Assembly (NCBI GenBank): GCA_028683355.1
Contig: JAQUIZ010000011.1
Span: forward strand, 1 to 36,769
DNA: 36,769 nt
Reading direction: 5' to 3'
Source of the DNA: Fermentimonas sp.
GTDB lineage: Bacteria; Bacteroidota; Bacteroidia; Bacteroidales; Dysgonomonadaceae
Shown: in pieces, positions 8,816 through 17,025 of the stretch
Layout of the letters: each line of letters starts with the position of its first letter
How positions within the stretch are numbered: the stretch's first letter is position 1
Made by a program: the position numbers and the translations under genes
Notes under the pieces: model-generated
The model's input: only the letters and a program-made list of their open reading frames with translations
Databases searched by the model: none
What the model was told of the DNA's origin: nothing

Positions 8816-10168
8816 ATGACATCTAAATATTTATTCTGGACATCGGTTCTTATCATGAATTTGTTACTGTTCTCCTCTTGTCTCGGCTCATCTAATGAAG
8901 GGGAACTGGAGTACTCGCCTGATGCACAGATTTACTCTTTCTCAATCTCATCCAAAGCTGACACCTTAAATCTGTTAAGAACTACAGAATTTACAATTGA
9001 TCAGGTAAACGGCAAGATATTCAACAAGAAACCATTACCCTATCAGTTTCATGTGGACAGTGTAATTCTAAACATCAGAGGAGCAAGTACGTTGAATGCA
9101 TTTTCGAATGTATCTATACAGCTAATCCCGGACAGTACATTTACCTGGTCACAATCTGACTCAATTGAGGTTTCAAAATTATATCGAATTATTACCACTG
9201 CCCCTGATGGTGATAATAAAAAGACATATCAGTTTCAGTTATATACATACCAGCAGGATCCATATATCTTATCTTGGGAAAAGATATCAGATGGATATTT
9301 GCCACAGTCTGTGAGCCAACAAAAGACTATAGAATTTAACAATCGGTTTATAACATACTATATTGCAAATGGAGCTGTAAATGCTACATCCTCTGCTGTA
9401 AGTGATGGTGTAAACTGGACTACTGCAGCTTTATCGGGACTACCCCCTGCAATTCAATTATCATCTATAACTGTAACAGAGAATGTTCTCTTCGCTACTG
9501 ATGATGACAACAAATTATTCAGCTCATCCGATGGATATTCATGGATGCAGATTAACACGGATTATCCTATTGTAGCTATTTACGGTATTTTACCCTCTGC
9601 TACAAATGATATCCTTGTAATGGTTGATGATAGTGGAACTCTTAAATTAGCTAAGACTGATGATTTCGCATCTCTGCAGCTGATGGAAATAAATTCCTCG
9701 AGCAGTCCTTCTGATCTGCCTGTAAAAAACTTTTCTGCCACTAAAATTGAAAGTGCAACTTCATACACTATAAGATATATAACAATTGCCGGAGGTAATA
9801 AAACAGATGAATCTAACAACAATGATATTTGGATTTTACAGGAAAGAAATACCGAAATCTCTGTTTTAAAATCAAAGAAATCAGAAACGGTTTCAATTGA
9901 TGGCAGTTCTATCTTTTTCTATGATGAGAAGCCTTATATATTAACAGCATCATCAGGAAAAAACAGCTTGCTTTATTCTGACAACTTCGGTTTGGAATGG
10001 AAAGCAGCAGAAGAAAATCAGGCACTTCCTGCAACTTTTAATTTCAGAAAAAATGCATCGGTATTAACCGATAATGATAATATATGGATATTCGGCGGAA
10101 TATCTCAGGCTCAAACCCAAATCAGTGATGTCTGGAAAGGGAGGCTCAATAAATTTGATTTGAACTAG
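8816..10168 (+). CDS. DUF6242-like lipoprotein
   Basis: A 450-residue predicted lipoprotein with a signal peptide ending in LFSSC (Cys22). The early region (DAQIYSFSISSKADTLNLL..., with NGKIFNKKPLPY) looks like the N-terminal domain of the Bacteroidales family DUF6242. The rest contains repeated beta-blade-like units with WTTAAL, SSSDGYSWMQI, YSDNFGLEWKA and WIFGG, which suggests a beta-propeller of the sialidase/BNR type. The function is unknown. A TTG three codons upstream (8807) would also be in frame, but the ATG gives a clean signal peptide. It has its own promoter box. It may work in the envelope like the genes that follow, which is only inference from position. Confidence 0.75.
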   Translation: MTSKYLFWTSVLIMNLLLFSSCLGSSNEGELEYSPDAQIYSFSISSKADTLNLLRTTEFTIDQVNGKIFNKKPLPYQFHVDSVILNIRGASTLNAFSNVSIQLIPDSTFTWSQSDSIEVSKLYRIITTAPDGDNKKTYQFQLYTYQQDPYILSWEKISDGYLPQSVSQQKTIEFNNRFITYYIANGAVNATSSAVSDGVNWTTAALSGLPPAIQLSSITVTENVLFATDDDNKLFSSSDGYSWMQINTDYPIVAIYGILPSATNDILVMVDDSGTLKLAKTDDFASLQLMEINSSSSPSDLPVKNFSATKIESATSYTIRYITIAGGNKTDESNNNDIWILQERNTEISVLKSKKSETVSIDGSSIFFYDEKPYILTASSGKNSLLYSDNFGLEWKAAEENQALPATFNFRKNASVLTDNDNIWIFGGISQAQTQISDVWKGRLNKFDLN

Positions 10169-10201
10169 TATAATAGTTACTTTTAATAATACTTTATCTG
10201 C

Positions 10202-10209
10202 TACTTTTG
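10202..10209 (+). promoter_or_regulatory. -7 promoter box of the DUF6089-uppS-bamA operon
   Basis: TACTTTTG matches TAnnTTTG, 35 nt upstream of the ATG at 10245. The three genes downstream are separated by fewer than 20 bases each, so this box probably drives all of them. Confidence 0.6.
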
Positions 10210-10244
10210 CGTTTATAAATAGTATGAGCAAATAAGTAGTTGAT

Positions 10245-10925
10245 ATGGTAATCATTAAAAAGTTGATCTATTACTGTCTGGCATTATTTATAGGATTATT
10301 CTTTCCTGCAAAAGCATTATCTCAGGAATATAAATATGAGATAGGTGCCGCAACTGGAACATCTTTCTATATGGGTGATACCAACAAAACGAAATTGTAT
10401 TTGCATCCGGGAATTTCGGGAGGCGTTTTTTTCAGATACAATATCAACTTTAATTGGGCTATAAAGACAAATCTGATTGTAGGTAATGTTTCTGGAGACA
10501 ACAAGGATTCAGGCTATATTTTTCCTATTGATCAGGACAGAGGTTTCAGTCGCTCCTTCAAGGAACTGGGAACTCAGGTTGAATTTAACTTTTTACCCTA
10601 TAGTGATAAGTACTCATATATCGGGACAAAGCCATATTCACCCTACGTTTTTGCAGGTGCCGGCTTAACGCATGCATCCGGAGAAAACAGTTTTTTTGGT
10701 ATTAATATGCCATTAGGGATTGGGTTTAAGTATAAAGTAAGAAACAGGATAAATATAGGGCTCGAGTTCTCAATGAGGAAACTATTTGCAGATCATTTCG
10801 ATGTCATGGACAATCCATATGATATCAGAAGCAGTATACTAAAGAATAAGGATTGGTATTCATTAACTATGATTTTCCTGACTTGGGAGTTCAGCTCACG
10901 CACTGACCCTTGTCATAGAATGTAA
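10245..10925 (+). CDS. DUF6089-like outer-membrane beta-barrel protein
   Basis: A 226-residue exported protein. A signal peptide ends near FPAKALSQ (about residue 27), then alternating hydrophobic/polar strands rich in Gly, Tyr and Phe follow, such as YEIGAATGTSFYMGD, GGVFFRYNINFNWAIK, PYVFAGAGLTHA and IGFKYKVRNRINIGLEFSMRK, as expected for a small 8-stranded outer-membrane barrel. It resembles the family DUF6089 found just before uppS and bamA in Bacteroidales. It lies 18 bases before uppS, so all three are likely co-transcribed. Its position suggests a role in outer-membrane biogenesis, but no activity is known. Confidence 0.8.
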   Translation: MVIIKKLIYYCLALFIGLFFPAKALSQEYKYEIGAATGTSFYMGDTNKTKLYLHPGISGGVFFRYNINFNWAIKTNLIVGNVSGDNKDSGYIFPIDQDRGFSRSFKELGTQVEFNFLPYSDKYSYIGTKPYSPYVFAGAGLTHASGENSFFGINMPLGIGFKYKVRNRINIGLEFSMRKLFADHFDVMDNPYDIRSSILKNKDWYSLTMIFLTWEFSSRTDPCHRM

Positions 10926-10943
10926 CAATATAGACGTTATAAA

Positions 10944-11720
10944 ATGTCGCTATTAGACTATATAGATCAAGACCGCCTTCCTAAACATATTGCCATTATA
11001 ATGGATGGTAATGGAAGATGGGCCACTAACAAAGGATTTGAAAGAGGTGAAGGGCACAAAGAGGGAGTCAGGGCTATAAGCCGTGTAGTTGAAGCCGCAT
11101 CAAAGGCTTCAGTGCAATATCTGACACTTTATGCCTTCTCGACTGAAAACTGGAACCGGCCTGCAGAGGAGGTCAACGGGCTTATGGATCTTATGGTTTA
11201 TGCCATAAGTGAGGAAACTGAAAAGCTTAAAAAAAATGGTGTTAAAATTACCTGTATTGGTGATATGGCGCGTTTGCCTGAATATGCACGTACTGCCCTT
11301 ACAGAGTGTATCCGTCAGACTGAAAAAGGAACACGTATTACACTAAATATTGCACTAAGTTATTCTTCAAAATGGGAGCTCACAGAAGCGACCAAGAGAA
11401 TTACAGAAGATGTTGTAAATGGAGTTTTAAGTAAAGACGATATAAGTGAAGAAACCATAAGTATGTACCTTACAACTCGTGGAATACCCGATCCCGATTT
11501 ATTAATCCGTACAGGGGGAGAACAACGAATAAGCAATTTTTTACTATGGCAATGTGCTTATGCGGAGTTTTTCTTTACTGAGGTTTACTGGCCTGATTTC
11601 GGAGAAAAAGACCTTTATGAAGCAATAATTGATTTTCAGGGCCGTGAAAGAAGATTCGGCAAAATCAGTGAACAGATAGAATTTAATAATGTTGAGTCAA
11701 AACCTGACAAAGAACAGTAA
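10944..11720 (+). CDS. uppS: Isoprenyl transferase (undecaprenyl diphosphate synthase)
   Basis: A 258-residue cis-prenyltransferase that adds isopentenyl diphosphate units to farnesyl diphosphate to make the C55 lipid carrier for peptidoglycan and surface glycans. Motifs: IAIIMDGNGRWA (17-28, with catalytic Asp21), LTLYAFSTENWNRP, and the C-terminal signature PDLLIRTGGEQRISNFLLWQ followed by AEFFFTEVYWPDF. Length is normal. It sits between the DUF6089 gene and bamA, 19 bases before bamA, an arrangement common in Bacteroidetes that links lipid-carrier supply to envelope assembly. Confidence 0.96.
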   Translation: MSLLDYIDQDRLPKHIAIIMDGNGRWATNKGFERGEGHKEGVRAISRVVEAASKASVQYLTLYAFSTENWNRPAEEVNGLMDLMVYAISEETEKLKKNGVKITCIGDMARLPEYARTALTECIRQTEKGTRITLNIALSYSSKWELTEATKRITEDVVNGVLSKDDISEETISMYLTTRGIPDPDLLIRTGGEQRISNFLLWQCAYAEFFFTEVYWPDFGEKDLYEAIIDFQGRERRFGKISEQIEFNNVESKPDKEQ

Positions 11721-11739
11721 GAGAAAAGAAAATATCATA

Positions 11740-14457
11740 ATGTTGAAGAGAATACTTAATTTACTTCTGCTATTAATAATACTTTCACAGACGGTATTAT
11801 TGGCTCAAACCAACGATTCAATTCCCCGGAATGAATCGGGCGATCTGACTGTGAATTATACATCACCACCTAAAACATATCACATTGCTGATATTATAGT
11901 AACTGGTGTAGAGGAAACAATGTATGCCGGACAGGAGTTTGTACTTATCAATTTTGCAGGATTATCTAAAGGACAGGAAATACAAATCCCGGGAGATGAT
12001 ATAACAAACGCACTAAAGAGATTTTGGAGACAAGGGCTTTTCTCTGATGTTAAAATACTACAGAATAAAATTGAGGGTGATAGTGTATGGCTGGAAATAC
12101 GCCTTACTGATCGTCCAAGAGTCACAGACATCCGTTATACCGGAATGAAAAAAAGTGAACAGGATGATATTGAAGAAAAGATAGGATTCGTAAAAGGAAA
12201 TCAGATTACCCCTCCTCAGATCGACAGAGCAGAGATTTTAATCAAAAACTTCTACGATGAAAAAGGGTTTGGGGATGCTGAAGTCAGACTTGTTCAACAC
12301 CCCGACACCACTGGTAAAAACCAGGTTGTTCTCGAAATTATTGTAGACAAAAAAGAGAAACTAAAGGTTAATAATATCAGCATTGCAGGAAATGAATCTC
12401 TTTCGGACCGAACCTTAAAGAGAGCAATGAAAAAGACAAACGAGAAAGGTAAACTATGGAATATATTCCGTGCCAAGAAGTTTGTAGAAGATCTTTACGT
12501 AGAAGATAAAAAAAATCTTCTAGGTAAATATCATGAGGAGGGATATCGCGATGCTGAAATTTTGAAAGACACTGTCTATAAATTTGATGAGAAAACAGTT
12601 AATATAGACATCCTAGTGGAAGAGGGACCTCTTTATCATATTCGCTCTATCAACTGGATTGGTAACACTCAGTATCCATCAGCCCAACTCTCACAGGTGC
12701 TAAATATGACTTCAGGTGATATTTATAATCAGAAGAAGCTACAGGAAAGACTAATTGTTGACGAAGATGCGGTAATTAATCTTTACCAGAATAATGGCTA
12801 CCTATTTTCAAATATCGACCCTATAGAAATAAATATTGAGAATGACTCAATCGATCTTGAACTGCGAGTTGTAGAAGGTCCAAAAGCAACAATAAAACGT
12901 GTTATAATTCAAGGTAATGATCGTCTTTACGAAGATGTTATCCGTCGTGAGTTAAGAACAAAACCGGGTGCTGTTTTCAGTAAGGATGACCTGCTGAGGT
13001 CGGTTCGTGAAATTGCACAGACAGGCCATTTCGACCCTGAAGCACTTTCAGCTGATATAGGTCAGGGCATCAGCCCTAACCCTGAAGATGGTACAGTTGA
13101 TATAACATATCCTCTTACATCCAAAGGAAACGACCAGATTGAGTTTTCTGCCGGTTGGGGTGTTACGGGTCTCGTAGGTAAGCTTAGTCTGCGCCTGAAC
13201 AACTTTTCTCTCAGAAATATGCTTAACCCATCAATGCACAGAGGAATTATCCCTCAGGGTGATGGGCAGACACTTGTATTGAGTGCACAAACCAACGGAA
13301 GGTATTATCAATCATATCAATTCCAGTTTACTGAACCATGGTTTGGAGGTAAAAGGCCTAACCATTTCTCTGTGAATGCGTACTATTCACGATATACCGG
13401 ATTAAATAGCGACTACTACCGACAGAATACTAATCCTTACATGTACGGCATGGGAGGATATCCCGGTATGGGTTATGGCGGTTATGGCGGCTACCCGGGA
13501 TATGGTGGATATGGAGGCTACGGCGGTTACGGTGGATATGGCGGATATGGCGGCGGATATCAGGACCTGGCAGAATATGCAGCCGACCCGGATCAGGTTT
13601 TCAATATATTTGGTGCATCAATCGGATATGGTAAACGACTTGAATGGCCTGATGACTATTTCCAGTTTATGGCAACTCTAGGTTATCAAAGGTATGGACT
13701 GAAGAACTGGACATTAAACCGTTTTGATTTTTCAACCGGGGTGAGCAATAGTATTACACTTGGATTAACATTATCACGTACATCAATAGACAATCCTATT
13801 TATACCAGAACAGGATCCGAATTCACTTTAAGTGTAAGTGCCACTCCTCCGTTCTCTTTATGGGATGGCAAGGATTACAGCAAAATGGCAAACAATGATC
13901 CTGCTAAACATAAATGGAATGAATATCATAAGTGGAAACTAAAAATGCGTACATATACACCACTTACACCGTTAACAGTAACCAGAACTCCTGTTATTGC
14001 AACAAGAGCAGAATTCGGAATACTGGGGCATTACAACAAGGATAAACTGACATCTTTTGAGACATTTGATGTGGGTGGTGACGGTATGACCGGATATACC
14101 AGCAGTTTTGCAACAGAAACAGTTGCATTGAGAGGATACGAAAACAACTCAATTGCAATGCAGGCAAGGGCATATACTCGTCTGGGACTTGAATTACGTT
14201 ATCCGTTTATTCTTGAACCTAATTCAACTATCTACGGTGTTGCTTTTCTTGAAGCAGGTAATGCCTGGATGAAACTGAATGAGATAAACCCTTTCGACTT
14301 GAAACGCTCTGCTGGTGCAGGTGTGAGAATTTTCTTACCTATGATTGGATTAATGGGTATCGACTGGGCATACGGATTTGATACTGTCTATGGCACTTCA
14401 GGATTCAGAGACAGAGGAGGAAGCCAGTTCCACTTTATTATCGGACAAGAGTTCTAA
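11740..14457 (+). CDS. bamA: Outer membrane protein assembly factor BamA
   Basis: A 905-residue Omp85 protein, the core of the machine that inserts beta-barrels into the outer membrane. A signal peptide (about 1-23) is followed by five POTRA-like repeats (about 45-430; for example ITDIRYTGMKK-type beta-alpha units and NNISIAGNESLSDRTL) and a C-terminal 16-strand barrel ending in FHFIIGQEF with terminal Phe. The frame opens at 11689 inside uppS, but the ATG at 11740 gives the clean signal peptide. Residues 568-607 are an unusual Gly/Tyr-rich tract of repeated GGY units, probably in a surface loop of the barrel. The terminal barrel segment WAYGFDTVYG resembles the conserved motif of BamA barrels. 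It is followed by two OmpH/Skp genes. Confidence 0.95.
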   Translation: MLKRILNLLLLLIILSQTVLLAQTNDSIPRNESGDLTVNYTSPPKTYHIADIIVTGVEETMYAGQEFVLINFAGLSKGQEIQIPGDDITNALKRFWRQGLFSDVKILQNKIEGDSVWLEIRLTDRPRVTDIRYTGMKKSEQDDIEEKIGFVKGNQITPPQIDRAEILIKNFYDEKGFGDAEVRLVQHPDTTGKNQVVLEIIVDKKEKLKVNNISIAGNESLSDRTLKRAMKKTNEKGKLWNIFRAKKFVEDLYVEDKKNLLGKYHEEGYRDAEILKDTVYKFDEKTVNIDILVEEGPLYHIRSINWIGNTQYPSAQLSQVLNMTSGDIYNQKKLQERLIVDEDAVINLYQNNGYLFSNIDPIEINIENDSIDLELRVVEGPKATIKRVIIQGNDRLYEDVIRRELRTKPGAVFSKDDLLRSVREIAQTGHFDPEALSADIGQGISPNPEDGTVDITYPLTSKGNDQIEFSAGWGVTGLVGKLSLRLNNFSLRNMLNPSMHRGIIPQGDGQTLVLSAQTNGRYYQSYQFQFTEPWFGGKRPNHFSVNAYYSRYTGLNSDYYRQNTNPYMYGMGGYPGMGYGGYGGYPGYGGYGGYGGYGGYGGYGGGYQDLAEYAADPDQVFNIFGASIGYGKRLEWPDDYFQFMATLGYQRYGLKNWTLNRFDFSTGVSNSITLGLTLSRTSIDNPIYTRTGSEFTLSVSATPPFSLWDGKDYSKMANNDPAKHKWNEYHKWKLKMRTYTPLTPLTVTRTPVIATRAEFGILGHYNKDKLTSFETFDVGGDGMTGYTSSFATETVALRGYENNSIAMQARAYTRLGLELRYPFILEPNSTIYGVAFLEAGNAWMKLNEINPFDLKRSAGAGVRIFLPMIGLMGIDWAYGFDTVYGTSGFRDRGGSQFHFIIGQEF
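13441..13560 (+). repeat. In-frame GGY-coding tandem repeat inside bamA
   Basis: About 120 bases of degenerate 9-base repeats of the form GGN-GGN-TAY encode BamA residues 568-607 (units such as YGGYGGYGG). Third positions vary (ggc/gga/ggt, tat/tac), so the repeat is not a perfect recent slippage product. Confidence 0.9.
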
Positions 14458-14472
14458 TATCTTTAACATAAA

Positions 14473-14498
14473 TTACAGAGGGTTCTGTAAACGTTTAC
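14473..14498 (+). promoter_or_regulatory. Two overlapping palindromes between bamA and ompH
   Basis: TTACAGA-GGGT-TCTGTAA (14473-14490, 7-bp arms) overlaps the perfect 12-base palindrome GTAAACGTTTAC (14487-14498). The second resembles operators of LacI-family repressors. It lies about 42 bases before the ompH ATG. No regulator can be assigned. The hairpin could also act in the RNA. Confidence 0.4.
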
Positions 14499-14539
14499 GA
14501 GTTTTTACTGTCATTATAAACAGATTAAAAAAACAGAGT

Positions 14540-15052
14540 ATGAAAAAAACAGTTTTATTTATAGGTTTATTCTTGGCGTTAGGTATCAGCAGCGGTATGG
14601 CTCAACAGTACGCACTGATCGATATGGAATATATATTAAAAAGAATTCCGGCATACGAAAACGCAAATGAACAACTGGAAGCCATGTCTAAAGAGTGGCA
14701 GGCAGTTGTTGATGCTGAAGTTGAAGAGGTGAATGCCATGTATAAGAAGTATCAATCCGATCTTACTTTTCTTTCCGGTGAGGAGAAAACCAAACGCGAG
14801 AATCAGATTGTAGCAAAAGAAAATGCAATTCAGGAATTGAGAAATCAATATTTTGGTCCTGAAGGAGAATTGTTTAAAAATCAGGAAAGACTCATTAAAC
14901 CAATCCAGGACAATATTTATGAGGCGGTAAAAGAGATTTCAGCAGATTACGGATACGCTGTTGTTATCGATAGATCAACCGCCACTTCAATTATTTTCGC
15001 TACACCTGAAATTGACATAAGTGACGAAGTGCTTTCAAGGTTAGGCTATTAG
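14540..15052 (+). CDS. OmpH/Skp family periplasmic chaperone (first copy)
   Basis: A 170-residue protein with a signal peptide (MKKTVLFIGLFLALGISSGMA, about 1-21). It then has YALIDMEYILKRIPAYENA, the usual OmpH start, and a long charged coiled-coil (about 40-125) that would form the tentacles of the Skp trimer. The C-terminal part (YGYAVVIDRS, then a short strand) completes the body domain. Skp proteins hold unfolded outer-membrane proteins in the periplasm and hand them to BamA, which is encoded immediately upstream. The frame is open from 14378 inside bamA, but the ATG at 14540 is the only start giving a signal peptide. The gap from bamA holds two palindromes. Confidence 0.93.
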   Translation: MKKTVLFIGLFLALGISSGMAQQYALIDMEYILKRIPAYENANEQLEAMSKEWQAVVDAEVEEVNAMYKKYQSDLTFLSGEEKTKRENQIVAKENAIQELRNQYFGPEGELFKNQERLIKPIQDNIYEAVKEISADYGYAVVIDRSTATSIIFATPEIDISDEVLSRLGY

Positions 15053-15063
15053 AATTTAATCAC

Positions 15064-15071
15064 TATCTTTG
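15064..15071 (+). promoter_or_regulatory. -7 promoter box of the second ompH gene
   Basis: TATCTTTG matches TAnnTTTG, 47 nt upstream of the ATG at 15119, so the second chaperone gene can be transcribed separately from the first. Confidence 0.6.
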
Positions 15072-15118
15072 TATCCAATTTTTTTGAATTATAAATCATA
15101 AATTATAAAATAACTATC

Positions 15119-15631
15119 ATGTTAAAGAAATTATTAATCTTTTTTATTGCACTTGCTCCCATAGCGCTTGTAGCACAAGATTTGAAACTAGCGTACATAA
15201 ACTCTCAAGAGGTCTTTGCCGCTATGCCTGAATTATCCGGTATCGAAACACAACTAACAGAAAAACAAGAACAAATCACTAAGAACGGACAAGCATTAAT
15301 AGAAGAATACAACAAGAAAGCTGAAGAGTTTGAAGCTAATTCTGCTACTGCTTCTGATGCTCTAAAGCAGGACCAGATGGCACAATTGCAGTCAATACAG
15401 CAAAGGTATCAAATGTTTCTGCAGAACAGCCAGCAGGAAATGGATCAGCTACAACAACAACTTCTAGGTCCTGTAAACCAGAAAATATCTGATGCAATAC
15501 AGGCTATAGGTGCAGCCAATAACTATACTTTTGTATTTGATGTATCAAACATGCAATCTCCAATCGTATACACTCATCCTACTGCAATTAATATAACTCA
15601 GGAAGTAAAAACCCGCTTGGGAATACAATAA
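15119..15631 (+). CDS. OmpH/Skp family periplasmic chaperone (second copy)
   Basis: A 170-residue paralogue of the preceding protein. Signal peptide about 1-19 (cleavage near ALVAQ), then LKLAYINSQEVFAAMPE. The coiled-coil region (about 40-115) is rich in Gln, including QSIQQRYQMFLQNSQQEMDQ. It ends with NYTFVFDVSNMQSPIVY and a short tail. It is expected to form a trimeric periplasmic holdase for outer-membrane proteins. The two copies share fold and length, but their coiled coils differ clearly in composition, so they are old paralogues, not a recent duplication. It has its own promoter box and a strong terminator follows. Confidence 0.93.
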   Translation: MLKKLLIFFIALAPIALVAQDLKLAYINSQEVFAAMPELSGIETQLTEKQEQITKNGQALIEEYNKKAEEFEANSATASDALKQDQMAQLQSIQQRYQMFLQNSQQEMDQLQQQLLGPVNQKISDAIQAIGAANNYTFVFDVSNMQSPIVYTHPTAINITQEVKTRLGIQ

Positions 15632-15650
15632 AAAGATTATTACAACTCAC

Positions 15651-15690
15651 AAAAAGGGTCTCAAGATTTACTTGCGACCCTTTTTATTTT
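15651..15690. terminator. Bidirectional intrinsic terminator between ompH and the USP gene
   Basis: AAAAAGGGTC (15651-15660) pairs with GACCCTTTTT (15676-15685). After a single mismatch an inner CAAG/CTTG stem closes an ATTTA loop. U-rich runs follow on both strands (TTTTTATTTTT on plus, TTTTTGTGAG on minus), so it can end both the plus-strand ompH transcript and the converging minus-strand transcript. Confidence 0.88.
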
Positions 15691-15748
15691 TAACAATAAC
15701 TTGTACCAAACTATCAAGTACCATTTTCTGCAATTAAAATAAAGTTTA

Positions 15749-16909
15749 CTACATTCCCTTTATTACAAGTAACGGAGTATTTGAATGGAATAACATCTTA
15801 CGGGCAATTCCGGGATTGAACATCCTTGCAAATATATTTCTTCTTGAACTTGATAATGAAATCATATCAATGCTGTTATCCTTTACATACTTCTCGAGTG
15901 TAACTTCCAAGCTTACTGACTGGTCAATTAGCATATAACCTATCTTAAGCATCGGGTACAATTCAGAAAGCCTGTTTTGAAATCCTGATAATTTAATCTC
16001 ATTCCAAACATCTTCTTTCTTTGCAATATGAGCTAATATGATTTCGATTTGATAAGGTTTAAGAAGGTTCATCATAATGTCAAGGGCTTTAAATTCCCTT
16101 TCCTGAAAGTTTGTAAGAAAAACCACTCTTTTGATCTCTGTCAAATTGCGCACTTTTGAATCTTCAGGCACTGCAAAAATTGGAGTTTTGCATCCATCCA
16201 TTACTTCAGCAGTTACACTTCCAATAAGATCAAGATCCTTTGCATTTTTACCTCTTGTACCCATCACAATTGCAGTCGGCTTCATTTTCTTCGAATAAGA
16301 TATTATTTCTTCCTCAGGAAGCCCTTCAACCAGTGTAGAAGTAAAAGATACATTTGGAAAAGTACCTTTCGAGATATTATCCTTTACCCTTTTAATGAGA
16401 TTATTCATCTCTAATTCAGTATTCTTTTTTATATCCTGATAAACATCTTTATCTGCAGCCTGCAAGGTGAATGAATCTCCAAAAGGAATTGAAGCGGGAT
16501 AAAATGGTGTAAAGAAAGCATGCATTAATTTTACATTGCAGTTTAAATCATCTGCAAGTCGAAAACCAAACTCACATGCCATAAGAGAATAATCTGAGAA
16601 GTCGACAGGAATCAACACCTCCCTGATGAATCGTTTTGGTTCTTCCTCCTCATCTTCTGATTTTGAAACATATGAGGTAAAATCAACTTGCTCAATAACA
16701 CGTAATGCATTTGGAAGATCACTCTCGTTGATCCTTACCCTTACACTACCTGCAATAGTAGATTCAATAAGATTTATGCCGTGTATGACAGTTGGTATGC
16801 CTTCCGACTCAAGTATAGATTTTAATATTTGTGCTTTTTCATACGTATGTATAGCTACTGTTACAAGCTTTTCATCGTGAGAATCGCTGTTTATAATCTC
16901 TTTTTTCAT
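15749..16909 (-). CDS. DUF2007 plus tandem universal stress protein domains
   Basis: A 386-residue cytoplasmic protein. The N-terminal 60-70 residues (TVAIHTYEKAQILKSILES onward, with SVRVRINESDLPNALRVIEQ) look like a DUF2007 putative signalling domain. Two universal stress protein domains follow. The first (about 95-245) begins REVLIPVDFSDYSLMACEFG and keeps the nucleotide-binding pattern G-2x-G-9x-G-S (GTRGKNAKDLDLIGS). The second (about 255-386) begins RVVFLTNFQEREFKALDIM and has lost that glycine pattern (SSSRRNIFARMFNPG). The ATG at 16909 is preferred over the upstream TTG at 16933. It converges on the ompH genes. Its function in stress or persistence is inferred from the family only. 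Confidence 0.82.
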   Translation of the reverse strand: MKKEIINSDSHDEKLVTVAIHTYEKAQILKSILESEGIPTVIHGINLIESTIAGSVRVRINESDLPNALRVIEQVDFTSYVSKSEDEEEEPKRFIREVLIPVDFSDYSLMACEFGFRLADDLNCNVKLMHAFFTPFYPASIPFGDSFTLQAADKDVYQDIKKNTELEMNNLIKRVKDNISKGTFPNVSFTSTLVEGLPEEEIISYSKKMKPTAIVMGTRGKNAKDLDLIGSVTAEVMDGCKTPIFAVPEDSKVRNLTEIKRVVFLTNFQEREFKALDIMMNLLKPYQIEIILAHIAKKEDVWNEIKLSGFQNRLSELYPMLKIGYMLIDQSVSLEVTLEKYVKDNSIDMISLSSSRRNIFARMFNPGIARKMLFHSNTPLLVIKGM

Positions 16910-16972
16910 ACATAAGCTATTTGTGACATCCAAAGGTGTTTACCTACAGATGTAAGGGTTAATATAATTGTA

Positions 16973-17016
16973 TAAAAAACCCAATAATTAGCATTTTAAC
17001 AATCAATTATTGGGTT
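16973..17016 (-). terminator. Intrinsic terminator after the small HTH gene
   Basis: A 12-bp perfect stem: AACCCAATAATT (16978-16989) with AATTATTGGGTT (17005-17016), 15-base loop. On the minus strand it is followed directly by TTTT, giving a U-run. It begins 9 bases after the stop of the gene at 17026. Confidence 0.85.
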
Positions 17017-17025
17017 CACTGCTTT

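Noticed and set aside
13441..13560. CRISPR-like repetition at the bamA GGY tract
   Set aside because: Units are 9 bases long without spacers and lie in frame inside a coding region.
13475..13681. A 68-codon open frame inside bamA on the same strand
   Set aside because: It is a shadow of the GGY repeat region of bamA in another frame, with a repetitive Met/Ala/Asp composition and no start signal.
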